From Pseudanabaena sp. (GTDB taxonomy: Bacteria; Cyanobacteriota; Cyanobacteriia; Pseudanabaenales; Pseudanabaenaceae): DNA of 64,000 nt. A program made the position numbers and the translations under genes. The stretch lies in NCBI GenBank assembly GCA_003249035.1, contig QBMK01000009.1:49262-113261 (forward strand), read 5' to 3'. The notes beneath the pieces were generated by a model. It was not told the DNA's origin. It did no database searches and saw only the letters and a list, made by a program, of their open reading frames with translations. Below, one piece after another: positions 36,935-45,352 of this stretch (position 1 is its first letter; every line of letters begins with the position of its first letter).

Positions 36935-37384
36935 TTAAGTGTTAACAAAAACGTGATCTTCCACAAAGATATGATTTACATCAGGTTTGCCGATCGCCAA
37001 ACGGATCGAAGGTTTATCCCCAACAACACGAATATTATGGATTACCTTGCGCGGCACAAAAATGATGTCATCCTTAGTTGCACGGTATGCACCATGTCCA
37101 TCAACATCCCACTCCAGTTCTCCTTCCATTACCACCCACCACTCATCTTCATTGGCATGATAGTGAGTGCGATTACTTTCTCCGGGTTTCTGACAAATCA
37201 TCACGGCACTCATCATGTCCGTATAAATTAGCCGTACCGACCAAGATGGTTCGCCCATCTCTTTTTTGATATCTTCTAATCGATTAAAAATACGGTTGAT
37301 GCTGTCGTGGGTATTTGCTTTGGCTACACCATCATCTTTCATTACCGTGGCAAGGTCTCGGTCTTGTTTTGCGATCGTGTTCAT
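36935..37384 (-). CDS. Single-domain cupin protein
   Basis: 149 residues. The cupin core is GESNRTHYHANEDEWWVVMEG, with metal-type ligands His, His and Glu, followed by DIIFVPRKVIHNIRVVG supplying the second-motif His. Such proteins are dioxygenases, isomerases or ligand sensors. First gene in a same-strand run leading to SDR, AEC carrier, dehydrogenase and phosphatase. ATG start. Confidence 0.8.
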   Translation of the reverse strand: MNTIAKQDRDLATVMKDDGVAKANTHDSINRIFNRLEDIKKEMGEPSWSVRLIYTDMMSAVMICQKPGESNRTHYHANEDEWWVVMEGELEWDVDGHGAYRATKDDIIFVPRKVIHNIRVVGDKPSIRLAIGKPDVNHIFVEDHVFVNT

Positions 37385-37421
37385 AGCTGAATTACTCCAT
37401 CAAATTTTTAATGTAAGTTAG

Positions 37422-37504
37422 AGAATGAATTATTAAACATACTTTGCATGTTTAATAATTCATTCTAATAAAAAGGCACGCTAAGCGTGCCTTTTTATTA
37501 GAAT
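37422..37504. terminator. Twin hairpins sharing an arm between porin and cupin genes
   Basis: Hairpin 1 pairs 37422-37440 with 37448-37466. Hairpin 2 pairs 37462-37482 with 37484-37504 and contains the porin stop. The two share ATTCT at 37462-37466, so their bases compete. Probably terminates the porin transcript. Confidence 0.65.
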
Positions 37505-39126
37505 GTAAAAGTTGTTCGGATCACACCGACAGTTACTGTTGCATTAGTACTCACTCCTTCAGGATTGAAAACCCAAAACACACCAGGGGTGATGCTGATA
37601 TTCTTGCTGAGGCGATAGCGATAGAAAAGCTCTAAATGATAGGGAGTTGTATTAACTGCTCCCAAGGTGGCTAAGCCTCCGGCGGAAGTACGATTAATTG
37701 GTTGTCCAAATAGAACACTTGCGGCACTGCCATCACTAAACAAGTCATTGAAGGTCAAACCTGTGATCCAACTTGTGAAGGTAGTAGAAGCTGAGTTGTT
37801 GACCGAATCAGCAAAAATTACTGTTCCCCAAGTGTGGAAAGTGATTTTTGGAGTAACTTTCCAAGCCAAATTACCACTAATGGAGTTAGCTCTGATTGAA
37901 GTAACACCAGCAGCGCTAATAGACTCAGTAGCAGGATTCACCAAACCCGTGCCCAAAGTGTTCGACTGACTATAAGTATTCGTATAGGTCACAGAAGTAT
38001 CTAGATTGTCAGCAGGCTTAAATAAAAGCTGAACTAACGCAATAGTTGAGCCACCAAACAAGCCACCTTGTCCGCCTGGCGAAGGTGCTGCAGGTGCAGA
38101 TGAACCATAACCTGCTTGAATTCTAAATTGATCGGAAGCCTTCCAATCAAAAGCAAATAGAGATGATGTACCAGCGATCCGCATCAATGGATCAAATCGT
38201 CCGAATCGTGAAATCGATCCTTGCCCGTTGCTTGCCACGGGTGAGAGCACAGTAAAGAATTCATCAGGGAAGCTCACAGGAGCGACATAAAGGGTTACCT
38301 TGTTGTCAAAAACTGGGAACTTATAGTCAAGAAGGCTCAAAGCAAATGTATTGTCTATGAAAGAAGAGGCTGGACTCGGTCCAATTCTGGCAGTATTTGT
38401 TCCTAATGCAAATGCAAGGCTGTTCGTGTTGCCAATACTCGCAGCGGCAAGGTTATTGCTTGCTTCCAGTCGAGTTCTCAATAAGTCTTTGCCTGTGAAA
38501 CTTGTATTGAGAACAAGTCGGGTACGGTAGCCTAACACAAGGTTTGAGCTGACATTCCTAGGACCACCACTACCTGCTGTTGTAGAGACAATGACTTCTC
38601 CAGTGAGTTTTGTAGTAGTTGAAAATTGCTGGGCTTCTAACATGGCAGTTTTAGCTTCAAGAGCATCAACACGACCACGTAACATCGCTAGTTCCGCTGC
38701 AAATTCTTCTTGAAGCTTTTGTAAAGTGGCAAAATCTTCTTTACTTACTTTGTCAGCTAATCCTGCTGAGATGATTTCATTAATTTTGTCGAGGCAAGCA
38801 TTTAAACCTGCGGCAAATTCATAGCGGGTAGTAGCTTGTTTACCGCGAAATGTACTATCTGGATATCCTGCAATACACCCGTAGCGCTCAACAAGAGATT
38901 GCAAAGCTGTGAAAGCCCAGTCAGTTGGTTTTACATCACTAAGTTGAGATACAGATGTAACATTTTGAGCTTGTGTGGTTACAGGATCTAGTCTTATAGC
39001 CTCATATTTGTCAACACTTGTAGAAGATGTTGATGTTTCTGCAAGTGCTAAACCTGCTGAAACAGACAATGCTGCTAAAAACGACAGACACCCTATATTG
39101 ACAGTAGCAATTTTTACCTTAAACAT
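37498..39126 (-). CDS. SLH-domain outer-membrane porin (iron-uptake porin type)
   Basis: 542 residues. Signal peptide to about residue 29 (ALAETS); an SLH domain (about 60-115) with PTDWAFTALQSLVERYGCIA and YPDSTFRG that anchors to peptidoglycan-linked polymer; a coiled coil (about 120-165); then an OprB-like beta-barrel ending in a terminal Phe (VIRTTFTF). Cyanobacterial proteins of this build carry inorganic ions, including iron, across the outer membrane. ATG start; a hairpin overlaps the stop. Confidence 0.9.
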   Translation of the reverse strand: MFKVKIATVNIGCLSFLAALSVSAGLALAETSTSSTSVDKYEAIRLDPVTTQAQNVTSVSQLSDVKPTDWAFTALQSLVERYGCIAGYPDSTFRGKQATTRYEFAAGLNACLDKINEIISAGLADKVSKEDFATLQKLQEEFAAELAMLRGRVDALEAKTAMLEAQQFSTTTKLTGEVIVSTTAGSGGPRNVSSNLVLGYRTRLVLNTSFTGKDLLRTRLEASNNLAAASIGNTNSLAFALGTNTARIGPSPASSFIDNTFALSLLDYKFPVFDNKVTLYVAPVSFPDEFFTVLSPVASNGQGSISRFGRFDPLMRIAGTSSLFAFDWKASDQFRIQAGYGSSAPAAPSPGGQGGLFGGSTIALVQLLFKPADNLDTSVTYTNTYSQSNTLGTGLVNPATESISAAGVTSIRANSISGNLAWKVTPKITFHTWGTVIFADSVNNSASTTFTSWITGLTFNDLFSDGSAASVLFGQPINRTSAGGLATLGAVNTTPYHLELFYRYRLSKNISITPGVFWVFNPEGVSTNATVTVGVIRTTFTF

Positions 39127-39319
39127 TCTTAAACACTATCCTCCTCTTCACCTTATTACTAAAAGGTTAAGCTTGTTAGTCTTGGATGTCAAAGGAATAT
39201 TTGGCTTAATTTTTTTAAAAAGCAGAAACAAAGAAGACTAAATATCCTCTTTGTTTTTTTAATTCAAGCTATCTTTTGTAGTCTAAGAAACTTAGCAAGA
39301 CAAAATTAAATTCATAATC

Positions 39320-39363
39320 AAAACCCAAAAGTAGAGTTGCGGCGCAGCTCTCTTTTGGGTTTT
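39320..39363. repeat. Imperfect hairpin upstream of the glutaminase gene
   Basis: AAAACCCAAAAG and its complement CTTTTGGGTTTT form the outer 12-bp stem. The interior (TAGAGTTGCGGCGCAGCTCT) resembles a deleted form of the hairpin at 56770-56822. It lies in the porin-glutaminase intergenic region, where the AACAAAGA/TCTTTGTT pair near 39228-39260 is a second small hairpin. Confidence 0.55.
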
Positions 39364-39395
39364 GTGTCTCCACCAAAGTAGCAATAGCTATACTT

Positions 39396-40271
39396 ATGGG
39401 AAAATATTCTATGCAGGAAAACAATCTTCAACAATGGCTAAAATCAGCGTGTCAGGAAGTAGGTAAGGGTAAATTACCAAGCTATATTCCTTTACTAGCT
39501 AAAGCCGATCCACAGGCGATCGCGATCGCCATCCAAAAAGTTAATGGCGAGCACCTAATGGCTGGTGACACAGCGCTAACTTTTCCGTTAATGAGCGTAA
39601 TCAAGCCATTTCTGTTGTTTTATTTGCTAGAGACCAAAGGTGTTGATCAGGTTTTTCAGTTAGTAGACCGCGAGGCATCATCGGAGCCATTTAATACTAT
39701 TCCAGAGGGAAAACCCAAAAATCCGATGATTAATAGCGGCGCGATCGCACTGTCATCACTATTAGATTCTTGTGAAATATTACAAAATTGGCTAAATCAG
39801 CGATCGGGTACAAATTTGATACTCGACCTAGAAATTTTAGCTTCAGTGCGATCGGTTGCTAATCGTCGTAATTTAGCGATCGCCGAACAGCTAAAAACTT
39901 TGGGTATAATTGCTAATCCTAGTCAAGCCCTTGCAGTTTATGAAGAAATTTGTTGTTTGCGGGGCAATGTTCAAGATCTCGCGAAAATTGGGACTTTATT
40001 AGTTGATACTCAGCAATCGCCTAATATTCCAATCGTGCTGGAGATTATGACTCAATGCGGCATGTATGAATCGTCATCAGAATTTGCTCAGAATATTGGG
40101 GTTCCGTCAAAGTCCAGTATTAGCGGCGCTTTGCTATCGATTATTCCGGATCAAGCATCGATCTCTTGTTATAGCCCTGCTCTTGATGAAATCGGGAATT
40201 CTGTCTCAGGATTATTTTTAATCCGACAAATTAAAAATTATGTTTTAGGCTTAGGGCGTGAAGCGCATTAA
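39396..40271 (+). CDS. glsA: Glutaminase (beta-lactamase-fold family)
   Basis: 291 residues. It hydrolyses glutamine to glutamate and ammonia in the cytosol. The Ser/Lys pair lies in FPLMSVIKPF, followed by NPMINSGAI, the Tyr in AVYEEIC and the Tyr in TQCGMYESS, then SPALDEIGNSVSG. Near residue 250 the usual KSGV-GG motif reads KSSISGA, a deviation next to the active site, and the protein is slightly short. ATG 39396; ATG 39411 is possible. Function likely but activity may differ. Confidence 0.85.
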   Translation: MGKYSMQENNLQQWLKSACQEVGKGKLPSYIPLLAKADPQAIAIAIQKVNGEHLMAGDTALTFPLMSVIKPFLLFYLLETKGVDQVFQLVDREASSEPFNTIPEGKPKNPMINSGAIALSSLLDSCEILQNWLNQRSGTNLILDLEILASVRSVANRRNLAIAEQLKTLGIIANPSQALAVYEEICCLRGNVQDLAKIGTLLVDTQQSPNIPIVLEIMTQCGMYESSSEFAQNIGVPSKSSISGALLSIIPDQASISCYSPALDEIGNSVSGLFLIRQIKNYVLGLGREAH

Positions 40272-40408
40272 ATGAAAATCAGCCTAAATCTTCGATCAAA
40301 GATTGAATTTTTCGATAGTTATTTGCGATCGTGTATATACAGCTACCTTTATCCGATAAAATTAAAAACGCTAAAAAGTTTTATTGGTTGTAAGCAGAGA
40401 ATAAGTAA

Positions 40409-40645
40409 ATGAGTACCTTTGAGCAAGTTCAAGACATCGTTGCATCACAATTAGGCGTTGATAAAGCCGAAGTTAAGCCTGAGGCTAGCTTTGCGAACGA
40501 CCTTGGCGCTGACTCTCTCGATACCGTCGAATTAGTTATGGCATTGGAAGAAAAATTCGGCGTTGAAATCCCCGACGAAGACGCAGAAAAAATTGCCACC
40601 GTGCAAAATGCCGTTGATTACATTGACAGCAAACAAGCTGCCTAG
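40409..40645 (+). CDS. acpP: Acyl carrier protein
   Basis: A 78-residue acidic protein carrying growing acyl chains in fatty acid synthesis. The phosphopantetheine attachment Ser is in [16 protein letters not shown]. Full length; ATG start. Followed by fabF on the same strand with a hairpin between. Confidence 0.97.
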   Translation: MSTFEQVQDIVASQLGVDKAEVKPEASFANDLGADSLDTVELVMALEEKFGVEIPDEDAEKIATVQNAVDYIDSKQAA

Positions 40646-40646
40646 T

Positions 40647-40681
40647 GAAATATGAGGGTTGCTTTGCAACCTTCATATTTC
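40647..40681. repeat. Hairpin between acpP and fabF
   Basis: GAAATATGAGGGTTGC pairs with GCAACCTTCATATTTC (one G-T) around TTT. It may act as a partial terminator or stabiliser that keeps acpP mRNA in excess of fabF. Confidence 0.6.
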
Positions 40682-40707
40682 GTAAACTCTATCCCAATCA
40701 TTACGAA

Positions 40708-41961
40708 ATGCAAAACCCTCAGCCCCTCTCTCGCGTCGTTGTCACTGGACTAGGTGCAATCACACCGATCGGTAACACGGTCGAAGAATACTGGCAAGGT
40801 CTAGTCGATGGCAAAAACGGAATTACGGAAATTACTCGCTTCGATACAACCGATCATGAATGTCGAGTTGGTGGCGAAGTAAAAGATTTTGATCCTCTTG
40901 CCTATGTCCCAGCCAAAGAAGCGCGCCGTATGGATCGCTTCGCTCAATTTGGTGTGAGTGCAAGTATCCAAGCATTACGCGATGCTAATCTGGAAATAAC
41001 GCCACTTAATGCGCCTCAGATTGGGGTTTTGCTAGGTACTGGAATTGGTGGCTTACAAGTTCTTGAAGATCAGCATGAAATTATTCGCACCAAGGGTCCT
41101 AGCCGTTGCAGCCCATTTATGATTCCGATGATGATCGGCAATATGGCAGCTGGTTTGACAGCAATTCATACGGGTGCTCAGGGACCAAACTCCTGCACAG
41201 TGACTGCTTGTGCTGCTGGCTCTAATGCGATCGGTGATGCATTTCGTCTAGTGCAAAGTGGTTTTGCTCAAGCGATGATCTGTGGTGGGACTGAAGCTGC
41301 AATTACTCCCCTTGGCTATGCAGGATTTGCATCAGCAAGAGCCATGTCTCGCCGTAATGACGATCCTGCTCATGCTTCTCGTCCGTTTGACAAAGATCGT
41401 GATGGCTTTGTGATGGGTGAAGGCGCAGGTATCTTGATCATTGAGAATCTGGAACATGCTCTAGCGCGTGGAGCAAAAATCTATGCAGAGATCGTGGGCT
41501 ATGGATGCACCTGTGATGCTTACCATATGACCTCGCCTTCTCCCAATGGTGAAGGTGCAGTCAGAGCAATGACTCTTGCCCTTAAGGATGGCGATGTCAC
41601 TCCTGAGATGGTGGACTACATTAACGCTCATGGTACAAGTACTTCAGCAAATGATAGTACCGAGACGAAGGCTATTAAAAAAGTTTTAGGTGATCATGCC
41701 TACAAAGTCGCAGTTAGCTCTACTAAGTCGATGACAGGACATTTGCTTGGTGGATCGGGTGGCATTGAGGCAGTGGCGACAGTTTTGGCAGTAAAAAATG
41801 ATATTGCGCCGCCAACGATGAACCTAGAAAATCCTGATCCTGAATGCGATCTCGACTATGTACCTAACAAATCCCGTCCGATTACGATTAATGTAGCGAC
41901 TTCTAACTCATTTGGTTTTGGCGGTCACAATGTGACTTTAGTATTCAAAAAATACCAATAG
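40708..41961 (+). CDS. fabF: Beta-ketoacyl-ACP synthase II
   Basis: Elongates acyl-ACP with malonyl-ACP. About 417 residues. Starts RVVVTGLGAITPIGN; active-site Cys in VTACAAGSNAIGD; the two His in INAHGTSTSANDSTE and SMTGHLLGGSGG; C-terminal NSFGFGGHN. The frame opens at a GTG overlapping the acpP stop, but that extension crosses a hairpin and is unlike FabF, so ATG 40708 is chosen. Confidence 0.96.
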   Translation: MQNPQPLSRVVVTGLGAITPIGNTVEEYWQGLVDGKNGITEITRFDTTDHECRVGGEVKDFDPLAYVPAKEARRMDRFAQFGVSASIQALRDANLEITPLNAPQIGVLLGTGIGGLQVLEDQHEIIRTKGPSRCSPFMIPMMIGNMAAGLTAIHTGAQGPNSCTVTACAAGSNAIGDAFRLVQSGFAQAMICGGTEAAITPLGYAGFASARAMSRRNDDPAHASRPFDKDRDGFVMGEGAGILIIENLEHALARGAKIYAEIVGYGCTCDAYHMTSPSPNGEGAVRAMTLALKDGDVTPEMVDYINAHGTSTSANDSTETKAIKKVLGDHAYKVAVSSTKSMTGHLLGGSGGIEAVATVLAVKNDIAPPTMNLENPDPECDLDYVPNKSRPITINVATSNSFGFGGHNVTLVFKKYQ

Positions 41962-41979
41962 TTTTATCGCGATCGCCCC

Positions 41980-42012
41980 AAAAAGCTGCCGCGCGAAGCG
42001 CGGCAGCTTTTT
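41980..42012. terminator. Terminator after fabF
   Basis: AAAAAGCTGCCGCGC and its exact complement, GAA loop, then a T-run on the plus strand. It lies between convergent fabF and the Rieske gene. Confidence 0.85.
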
Positions 42013-42018
42013 GTTTTT

Positions 42019-42384
42019 TTATGCATCAATAAATAGGTCTGAACCTTCTTGAGTGACCGCGAAACTTTTCACGTCAGTAGAAGTTTTGCCCATGGCAATC
42101 ATTTTTTTTGCAACACCAGGTAAAGGAATACCAACAAAGGATTCTACCCACTCAGTATTCTTGCCAGTACAAATTTCAAACTTGGAACCGTGAAAGGGAC
42201 AAGTAATTACACCATTTTCAAATTTGCCTTTAGCTAAAGGCAGTCCAAAGTGAGGACATTTATTTGCGATCGCGCAATATTTATCTCCAACTTTTGCGAC
42301 GATAACAGATTGTCCATTAGCGCTAGTTTTCAGGACTTTATCAGAAATGACATCGGTAGTGGCAGCAATTTTGACTTTAGTCAT
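42019..42384 (-). CDS. Rieske-type [2Fe-2S] ferredoxin-like protein
   Basis: 121 residues, soluble. Rieske motifs CPHFGLPL and CPFHGSKFEI supply two Cys and two His ligands for the cluster. It resembles small Rieske proteins such as NirD-like or arene-dioxygenase ferredoxins rather than the membrane-bound cytochrome b6f subunit. No partner oxygenase is adjacent; the electron acceptor is unknown. ATG start. Confidence 0.85.
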   Translation of the reverse strand: MTKVKIAATTDVISDKVLKTSANGQSVIVAKVGDKYCAIANKCPHFGLPLAKGKFENGVITCPFHGSKFEICTGKNTEWVESFVGIPLPGVAKKMIAMGKTSTDVKSFAVTQEGSDLFIDA

Positions 42385-42626
42385 TTGTTTTGTGGGGTGA
42401 TGGTTAAGACAAAAAAACTATATCACAAGCCTTGTTTGTCATTGCATCATGACTTTTAGCCCTGGTCAACTCATTAGCGATATGCGGCAGAAACCTTTGA
42501 TTAGCAAGCTTTTATAAGTAAATCGAAACTAAAAGCTGAAATCTTTGCAAGATTTAGATTGTCATTTAACATAACTAATTTGTGCGAAAGTGCCGAATAT
42601 TGCACGGGCGCCATCTTGGGAAATAC

Positions 42627-42730
42627 TTAGGAATGGAAATTAAATAACATGTGCACATAAAACTCAAAACTGGTTCGGCGGGCTTCGCCCGCCGAACCAG
42701 TTTTGAGTTTTATTAAATTATCATTCCTTA
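42627..42730 (+). mobile_element. MITE-like element, copy B (complete)
   Basis: TTA, 98 bp, TTA. The ends GGAATGGAAATTAAATAA and the complement of TTATTAAATTATCATTCC agree at 15 of 18 positions. The centre (42659-42711) is a perfect 25-bp hairpin with a TTC loop. The right TTA is also the stop codon of glbN on the minus strand. No coding capacity. Confidence 0.8.
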
Positions 42731-43102
42731 TCCGTTCAAGACATCTTTCTTGTGTTGAGGAGCAGCAGCCACCGCCGCTACTTCTGCCAAGAGCTCATCG
42801 TTCACTCCCATCTCTTTGAGAGTAATCATCAAATCCTCAGCGACTGCATCAAAGTGATCGCTATTCAAACCCTGCTTTTCTACCAACTCCTTGTGAGCTT
42901 GGCGCATAAAGCGACCATCATATTTATCAGTACCACCAAAGGCATATGTGAGAAATGCTTTTTGATGTTGCCTTTGCCTAACCATATCTGTGCCAGCAAA
43001 AAAGTGCTTGATGCGATCGTCCTGCAATACTCTCTCGTAGAAGCGATCAACAGCTTCGTCAATTGCTGCTTCACCGCCTAGCTTGTCAAATAAGGTTGTC
43101 AT
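42728..43102 (-). CDS. glbN: Cyanoglobin (group I truncated haemoglobin)
   Basis: 124 residues. Begins TTLFDKLGGEAAIDEAVDRF; the distal helix contains RQRQHQKAFLTYAFGG; the proximal haem His is in MRQAHKELVE. Such globins bind O2/NO and protect against reactive nitrogen species in Synechocystis. ATG start. Its TAA stop coincides with the end of a mobile element. Confidence 0.95.
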   Translation of the reverse strand: MTTLFDKLGGEAAIDEAVDRFYERVLQDDRIKHFFAGTDMVRQRQHQKAFLTYAFGGTDKYDGRFMRQAHKELVEKQGLNSDHFDAVAEDLMITLKEMGVNDELLAEVAAVAAAPQHKKDVLNG

Positions 43103-43328
43103 GTAATTCTCTTTTAGTTTGTTTTTGTCAACGTTAAATAAATTTACCTGAATAATCCTTTGGCTTTGGATTAGCTTACAGGATTACTTTTTGGACTAAC
43201 CTTTGAAGGGATCTCTTCTCCCGCTTTTGTGCACTCAACAGAATACACAAAGTTAAACTTCTCTCCTTAGCTTCAATTTCTGGATGTACTCACCAAACAT
43301 CCTAAAATATTAATCAATATTCTGTAAT

Positions 43329-44237
43329 TTAAGCGTCAAAAATAGATCTAACTAAGCTCTTCACTACCCACACATCTATATTGTCAGTTCTTACAGCTTC
43401 AGCAATTTGGTAAGCACGATCTAAATCTGGCGCGATCGCAAATACAGTCGAACCAGAACCAGACATCATCGCGCCCAAACATTCTTGCTCCAGCAGTTTG
43501 CCTTTTAGCTGAGAAATTGCTGGATATTCTGGTAACACTACCCTTTCCAAATCGTTATACAGCAAGCGACCAATTCTATTTGGCGCAGATTCTCCGCCAG
43601 AAGCGATCGCTGCAACGATCTGGCTTGATAAATTATGATCTTTGACCTTAATAGTGGCTAGCAAACCCTGCGATCGAAAAGTTTGATAAGCCCATACGGT
43701 AGAAATCGCAATCTGGCGTGGCTTGCAAATTACTAGTACCAGATCAGTAAGATCAGGTAATGGTGAAAGCACTTCACCACGACCTGTGGCTAGGGCAGTA
43801 CCCCCAGAAACACAAAAAGGAATATCCGAACCTAACTGCGCGGCAAAATCACAAAGTTGTGACTGCGTAAGCCCAAGATCCCAAAGACGATCTATCCCCA
43901 CAAGAACTGCGGCGGCATTTGCAGAACCACCAGCTAAACCAGCACCCATCGGAATTTGCTTGTCGAGCGAAATTTCCATCCCCCCTATTTCTGGATAGCT
44001 GCTTTTCATCAAAGCAGCTGCTTTGTATGCAAGATTAGTATGATCGCAGGGCACTTCAGGATTAGTACAGAGAACTTGAATCTCATCAGTCCCAATTTTA
44101 CGAATATCGACGCGATCGCAAAGATCAATACTTTGCAAAATCATCACTAAATCGTGATAACCATCAGCACGATTTCCCTTAATCTCCAAATAGAGATTTA
44201 TTTTTGCAGCAGCTTTGAGAGAAATCCGCGAAGTCAT
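43329..44237 (-). CDS. ispE: 4-diphosphocytidyl-2-C-methyl-D-erythritol kinase
   Basis: 302 residues; a GHMP kinase of the MEP isoprenoid pathway. AAAKINLYLEIKGNRADGYH at the N-terminus, ATP-binding PMGAGLAGGSANAAAVL, and MMSGSGSTVFAIA near the C-terminus. ATG 44237 overlaps the pipX stop (ATGA), so the two are translationally coupled. Confidence 0.95.
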   Translation of the reverse strand: MTSRISLKAAAKINLYLEIKGNRADGYHDLVMILQSIDLCDRVDIRKIGTDEIQVLCTNPEVPCDHTNLAYKAAALMKSSYPEIGGMEISLDKQIPMGAGLAGGSANAAAVLVGIDRLWDLGLTQSQLCDFAAQLGSDIPFCVSGGTALATGRGEVLSPLPDLTDLVLVICKPRQIAISTVWAYQTFRSQGLLATIKVKDHNLSSQIVAAIASGGESAPNRIGRLLYNDLERVVLPEYPAISQLKGKLLEQECLGAMMSGSGSTVFAIAPDLDRAYQIAEAVRTDNIDVWVVKSLVRSIFDA

Positions 44238-44503
44238 TGGGAAAAAGTACGCTTATATATGAGCTGTAAATTTTTTTGATCGGTATCAGAACCATCACGA
44301 CGAGTTGATCGCATTTGATTTTCGAGCATGAGCTTAGCATCTGCTCGAGAGACAGGTTCAAACTGAACACCGTCGGGACTATTAGTAATTAGGAAAAACA
44401 ACCTTTGTGCGTAGAGTGTTGTAAACAAACTACGAAACTCATCTACTCTACATAAGCGAGATAGCAAGCCAAAAGTAGGATGATTTAGATAGTGTTCGGA
44501 CAT
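44234..44503 (-). CDS. pipX: NtcA co-activator PipX
   Basis: 89 residues. YLNHPTFGLLSRLC at the N-terminus and TTLYAQRLFFLITN are the PipX tudor-like signature, followed by two C-terminal helices. PipX binds either PII or the global nitrogen regulator NtcA and so links 2-oxoglutarate status to transcription. ATG start. The overlap with ispE makes an operon, whereas in Synechococcus pipX is reported with pipY. Confidence 0.93.
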   Translation of the reverse strand: MSEHYLNHPTFGLLSRLCRVDEFRSLFTTLYAQRLFFLITNSPDGVQFEPVSRADAKLMLENQMRSTRRDGSDTDQKNLQLIYKRTFSQ

Positions 44504-44752
44504 TTGGCGGGCTAGGAAATTTAATGAATTTGATGAATTACCAGAAAAATGAATTTTTTCTGTATCGTAAATGACATGCTTTTAACGAAACTATCGGGAT
44601 CAAGGATTTATAAAGAAGCTTAAAACCCCCTAGACCTTAGACAATACAACCTATTCGATAATATTACGCTTATTATTTTGATATGTTTAGTGCGATTAAT
44701 CAGGAAATGTTATCAAACCTTAACGTCTTTTTACCTAGACTTGGACTAAATT

Positions 44753-45160
44753 ATGAATCGAATTTTTAATTTTCATATTCTTGCAAGACTAGTTTTAGTT
44801 ATTGCGATGATTTTCACTTTCTTCATCGCACCGCATCAGGCGATCGCATCTGAACGTCGCCCTGTAATTCCTGCAAATGGTCAGCCGATTCTCAGCGGCA
44901 ATATGCATGGAACCGATTGGATTGCAGCCTCTAAAGATTCAAAGCAAGCCTATTGCGAAGAAGCCTTTGCCGGCTTTCGTGGCTCGGCAGCTCAAAGCTA
45001 TATCATCAGCCACAATATCCAAAGTATGAGTGCCTCTGGACTATGCGATCGCATGGATCAGTATTTCAGTCTCGAAGACTACATAGATGAGCGCCTTGGC
45101 TCTGCAGCTGCGATCGCCCCTATTTTGTTTGCTGATACCCCTCTTGGCACTAAATACTAA
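44753..45160 (+). CDS. Secreted protein of unknown function
   Basis: 135 residues. Clear signal peptide (about 1-32, ending HQAIASE), then a small soluble domain with two cysteines (KQAYCEEAF and SGLCDRMD) that could form a disulfide; repeated Ala/Ser content. No family recognised. ATG start; upstream 249 bp hold only a possible promoter. Not in an obvious operon. Confidence 0.7.
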   Translation: MNRIFNFHILARLVLVIAMIFTFFIAPHQAIASERRPVIPANGQPILSGNMHGTDWIAASKDSKQAYCEEAFAGFRGSAAQSYIISHNIQSMSASGLCDRMDQYFSLEDYIDERLGSAAAIAPILFADTPLGTKY

Positions 45161-45352
45161 AACTTGAAATCACCGTGTAAATTTTCATAAACTTAAACTC
45201 CAGAAGCTTTCACAATAGTTCTAAGTGAAATTTTTGACGCAATTTGCCTTGGGAACAAGCATGGCAGTCCCTATCGTCTTGCGTATTGTCTAACAATTAA
45301 TTCATAGCTAAACGATCTAAATCCGTATAATTACGCATCAGATATATTTATA

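Noticed and set aside
40645-40707. GTG start of fabF overlapping the acpP stop
   Set aside because: The added 21 residues cross a hairpin and are not FabF-like; ATG 40708 gives the usual length.
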